Shown: positions 16,906 through 17,888 of the stretch, piece by piece
How positions within the stretch are numbered: the first letter of the stretch is position 1
How the letters are laid out: each line of letters opens with the position of its first letter
From: an uncultured Lachnospiraceae bacterium
GTDB lineage: Bacteria > Bacillota > Clostridia > Lachnospirales > Lachnospiraceae
Length of the DNA stretch: 17,888 bases
Assembly: GCA_900544685.1 (NCBI GenBank)
Contig: UQWA01000043.1
Location: 1-17,888 of the forward strand
Direction: 5' to 3'
Position numbers and translations under genes: made by a program
Notes under the pieces: generated by a model
Told to the model about the DNA's origin: nothing
The model's database searches: none
The model's input: the letters and a program-made list of their open reading frames with translations, nothing else

Positions 16906-17834
16906 ATGAATGTAACCAAAGATGGAATTAAGGACAGACAACTTCATATTGAGGACTATCTGCAAATGGTATCTGCGGAACAGAAAGAGTATGCAGAAGT
17001 GTCCGCCCATCAGAGGATTGCTGAAAACAACGACATCATCACAGATTTTCAAACGGACAGACTGATGGAAAAGATTTTATCAAATGACAATCTTAATCAA
17101 GCATACAAGAAGGTAAAATCCAATAAAGGAGCAGGCGGAGTTGATGGGATGAGCGTGGATGAACTTCTATCGTTTCTCAGAAACAACGGAGTGCAACTGA
17201 AACAACAGTTAATGGATGGTAAATATAAACCCAATCCAGTCCGAAGGGTAGAAATACCCAAAGAAACAAAAGGCGAGTTCAGAAAACTGGGAGTACCAAC
17301 GGTAGTTGACCGTGTTTTTCAACAGGCAATTACACAAGTACTTTCTCCAATTTATGAAGAACAGTTTTCAGAAAACAGTTATGGCTTTCGCCCAGGCAGA
17401 GGTGCACACGATGCACTAAAGCAATGCCAGACAAATGTAAACGATGGTTACGGATATGTGGTAGATATGGATTTGGAGAAATTCTTTGATACTGTATGCC
17501 AAAGCAAACTCATAGAAGTATTATCACGAACCATCAAGGACGGAAGAGTCATCTCGCTCATCCATAAATACCTTAATGCTGGAGTAATCAGCAGAGGGGT
17601 ATTTGAAAGGACAGAAGTGGGAATGCCACAAGGCGGTCCGTTAAGCCCGTTACTCAGTAACATAATGCTGAATGAACTAGACAAGGAACTGACACGCAGA
17701 GGACACAGATTTGTGCGTTATGCAGATGACTGTATGATATTCTGCAAAAGCAGAAAAAGTGCAGAAAGAACCTTGGAAAACATCACACCATTTATCGAAG
17801 GAAAACTTTTCTTAAAAGTAAATCGAGAAAAGAC
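16484..17834 (+). mobile_element. Group II intron, 3'-truncated
   Basis: The element begins with GTGCGCC, fitting the GUGYG-type 5' boundary of group II introns. This forms a perfect 7-bp hairpin with GGCGCAC (16495-16501), followed by the characteristic GGTGAAAGTCCC segment of domain I. A structured non-coding part of about 420 bases leads to the reverse transcriptase ORF at 16906. No 3' part is seen: the ORF stops at a promoter sequence, so domain X, domains V and VI and the 3' splice site are missing. The copy should not be able to self-splice or move by itself. The right end is set at the last codon matching the family; the true breakpoint is within a few bases of 17835. Confidence 0.8.
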
Positions 17835-17838
17835 TTGA
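16906..17838 (+). CDS. ltrA: Group II intron reverse transcriptase/maturase, truncated
   Basis: The N-terminal 310 residues of an intron-encoded reverse transcriptase. Relatives are roughly 420-470 aa, so domain X (maturase) and any C-terminal DNA-binding or endonuclease part are lost. Visible motifs in order: a YKKVKSNKGAGGVDG entry motif, VRRVEIPKE, LGVPTVVDR..QQAI, YGFRPGRGAHDAL, VVDMDLEKFFDTV, GMPQGGPLSPLLSNI (239 onward) and the catalytic YADD (272-275). Reading continues to KVNREKT and then meets TGA, whose bases form part of a TTGACA box. The start is set by AGGAG (16891-16895), ten bases before ATG 16906. The polymerase active site residues are present, but the missing thumb/maturase region makes activity doubtful, so it is best treated as a broken gene. 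The motif set is close to clostridial intron proteins; the exact intron class is unresolved. Confidence 0.85.
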   Translation: MNVTKDGIKDRQLHIEDYLQMVSAEQKEYAEVSAHQRIAENNDIITDFQTDRLMEKILSNDNLNQAYKKVKSNKGAGGVDGMSVDELLSFLRNNGVQLKQQLMDGKYKPNPVRRVEIPKETKGEFRKLGVPTVVDRVFQQAITQVLSPIYEEQFSENSYGFRPGRGAHDALKQCQTNVNDGYGYVVDMDLEKFFDTVCQSKLIEVLSRTIKDGRVISLIHKYLNAGVISRGVFERTEVGMPQGGPLSPLLSNIMLNELDKELTRRGHRFVRYADDCMIFCKSRKSAERTLENITPFIEGKLFLKVNREKT

Positions 17839-17863
17839 CAAATAAAGGGTTAAGGAATATAAT
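17835..17863 (+). promoter_or_regulatory. Perfect consensus sigma-A promoter pointing out of the window
   Basis: TTGACA (17835-17840) and TATAAT (17858-17863) are separated by exactly 17 bases. Both hexamers are full consensus, which predicts a strong housekeeping promoter. The first T of the -35 box is the last base of the intron ORF's final Thr codon, and the next three bases are its stop codon. The promoter therefore sits right at the truncation point. Confidence 0.85.
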
Positions 17864-17866
17864 TAG

Positions 17867-17888
17867 ATTCAGTATTATACAAGGAGTT
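17867..17888 (+). promoter_or_regulatory. Putative tet-type leader start with ribosome binding site AAGGAG
   Basis: Downstream of the promoter the sequence runs TTCAGTATTATACAAGGAGTT to the window edge. From memory this closely resembles the transcribed leader upstream of tet(M)-family ribosomal-protection tetracycline resistance genes, where a short leader peptide follows the AAGGAG site. The gene itself is outside the window, so this is a recognition call, not a proof. Confidence 0.45.

Noticed and set aside
1..17888. CRISPR arrays, tRNA or rRNA genes
   Set aside because: No regularly spaced identical repeats, no tRNA T-arm/anticodon pattern and no rRNA-like conserved stretches were seen. 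The repeats at 69-4366 are diverged protein domains.

Overview
The window is read entirely on the + strand. It looks like part of an integrative conjugative element, of the kind common in gut Lachnospiraceae and related Clostridia, with a moderate-to-low GC content. This assignment rests on the gene families and their order (SpaA-type surface protein, DUF5688 protein, ArdC/methyltransferase/SNF2 giant protein, YodL-domain protein, TnpV, clostridial-type group II intron), not on a database search.

Layout. (1) Positions 3-4553: the 3' part of a very large sortase-anchored surface protein with 13 recognisable SpaA/Cna-B-like isopeptide domains; it runs off the left edge and ends at a strong hairpin. 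(2) Positions 4626-16422: a tightly packed set of genes, each with its own Shine-Dalgarno sequence: a 46-aa basic protein, a 366-aa DUF5688 protein, a 102-aa acidic protein, a 2443-aa polyvalent protein (ArdC-like N-terminus, two paralogous LPD-like modules, N6-adenine methyltransferase, SNF2 helicase, coiled coil) and a 916-aa YodL-containing protein. A clear intrinsic terminator at 16445-16479 closes the set. (3) From 16484: a group II intron whose 5' end lies four bases after that terminator's T-run. Its reverse transcriptase ORF breaks off at 310 aa, just after the YADD region. (4) Positions 17835-17888: a perfect TTGACA-17 bp-TATAAT promoter followed by a sequence resembling the leader of ribosomal-protection tetracycline resistance genes, pointing out of the window.

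The most unusual features lie inside the 2443-aa gene. Its polar, unstructured linker overlaps, in the +1 frame, a complete 114-aa TnpV-like gene (7136-7480) with its own AAGGAGG ribosome binding site. Where the nested gene stops, the host frame reads QLSLF, which matches the bacterial sliding-clamp binding consensus. The DUF5688, giant and YodL proteins also all end in a (S/G)IHxKL-like motif followed by a basic/charged tail. This suggests a common docking or transfer signal on proteins of one system.

As a working model (inference), the surface protein promotes cell contact. The DUF5688, ArdC/methyltransferase/helicase and YodL proteins would act on element DNA, or in the recipient, to protect and establish the transferred strand. 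The 3' end has become a landing site for an intron and then for probable resistance cargo.
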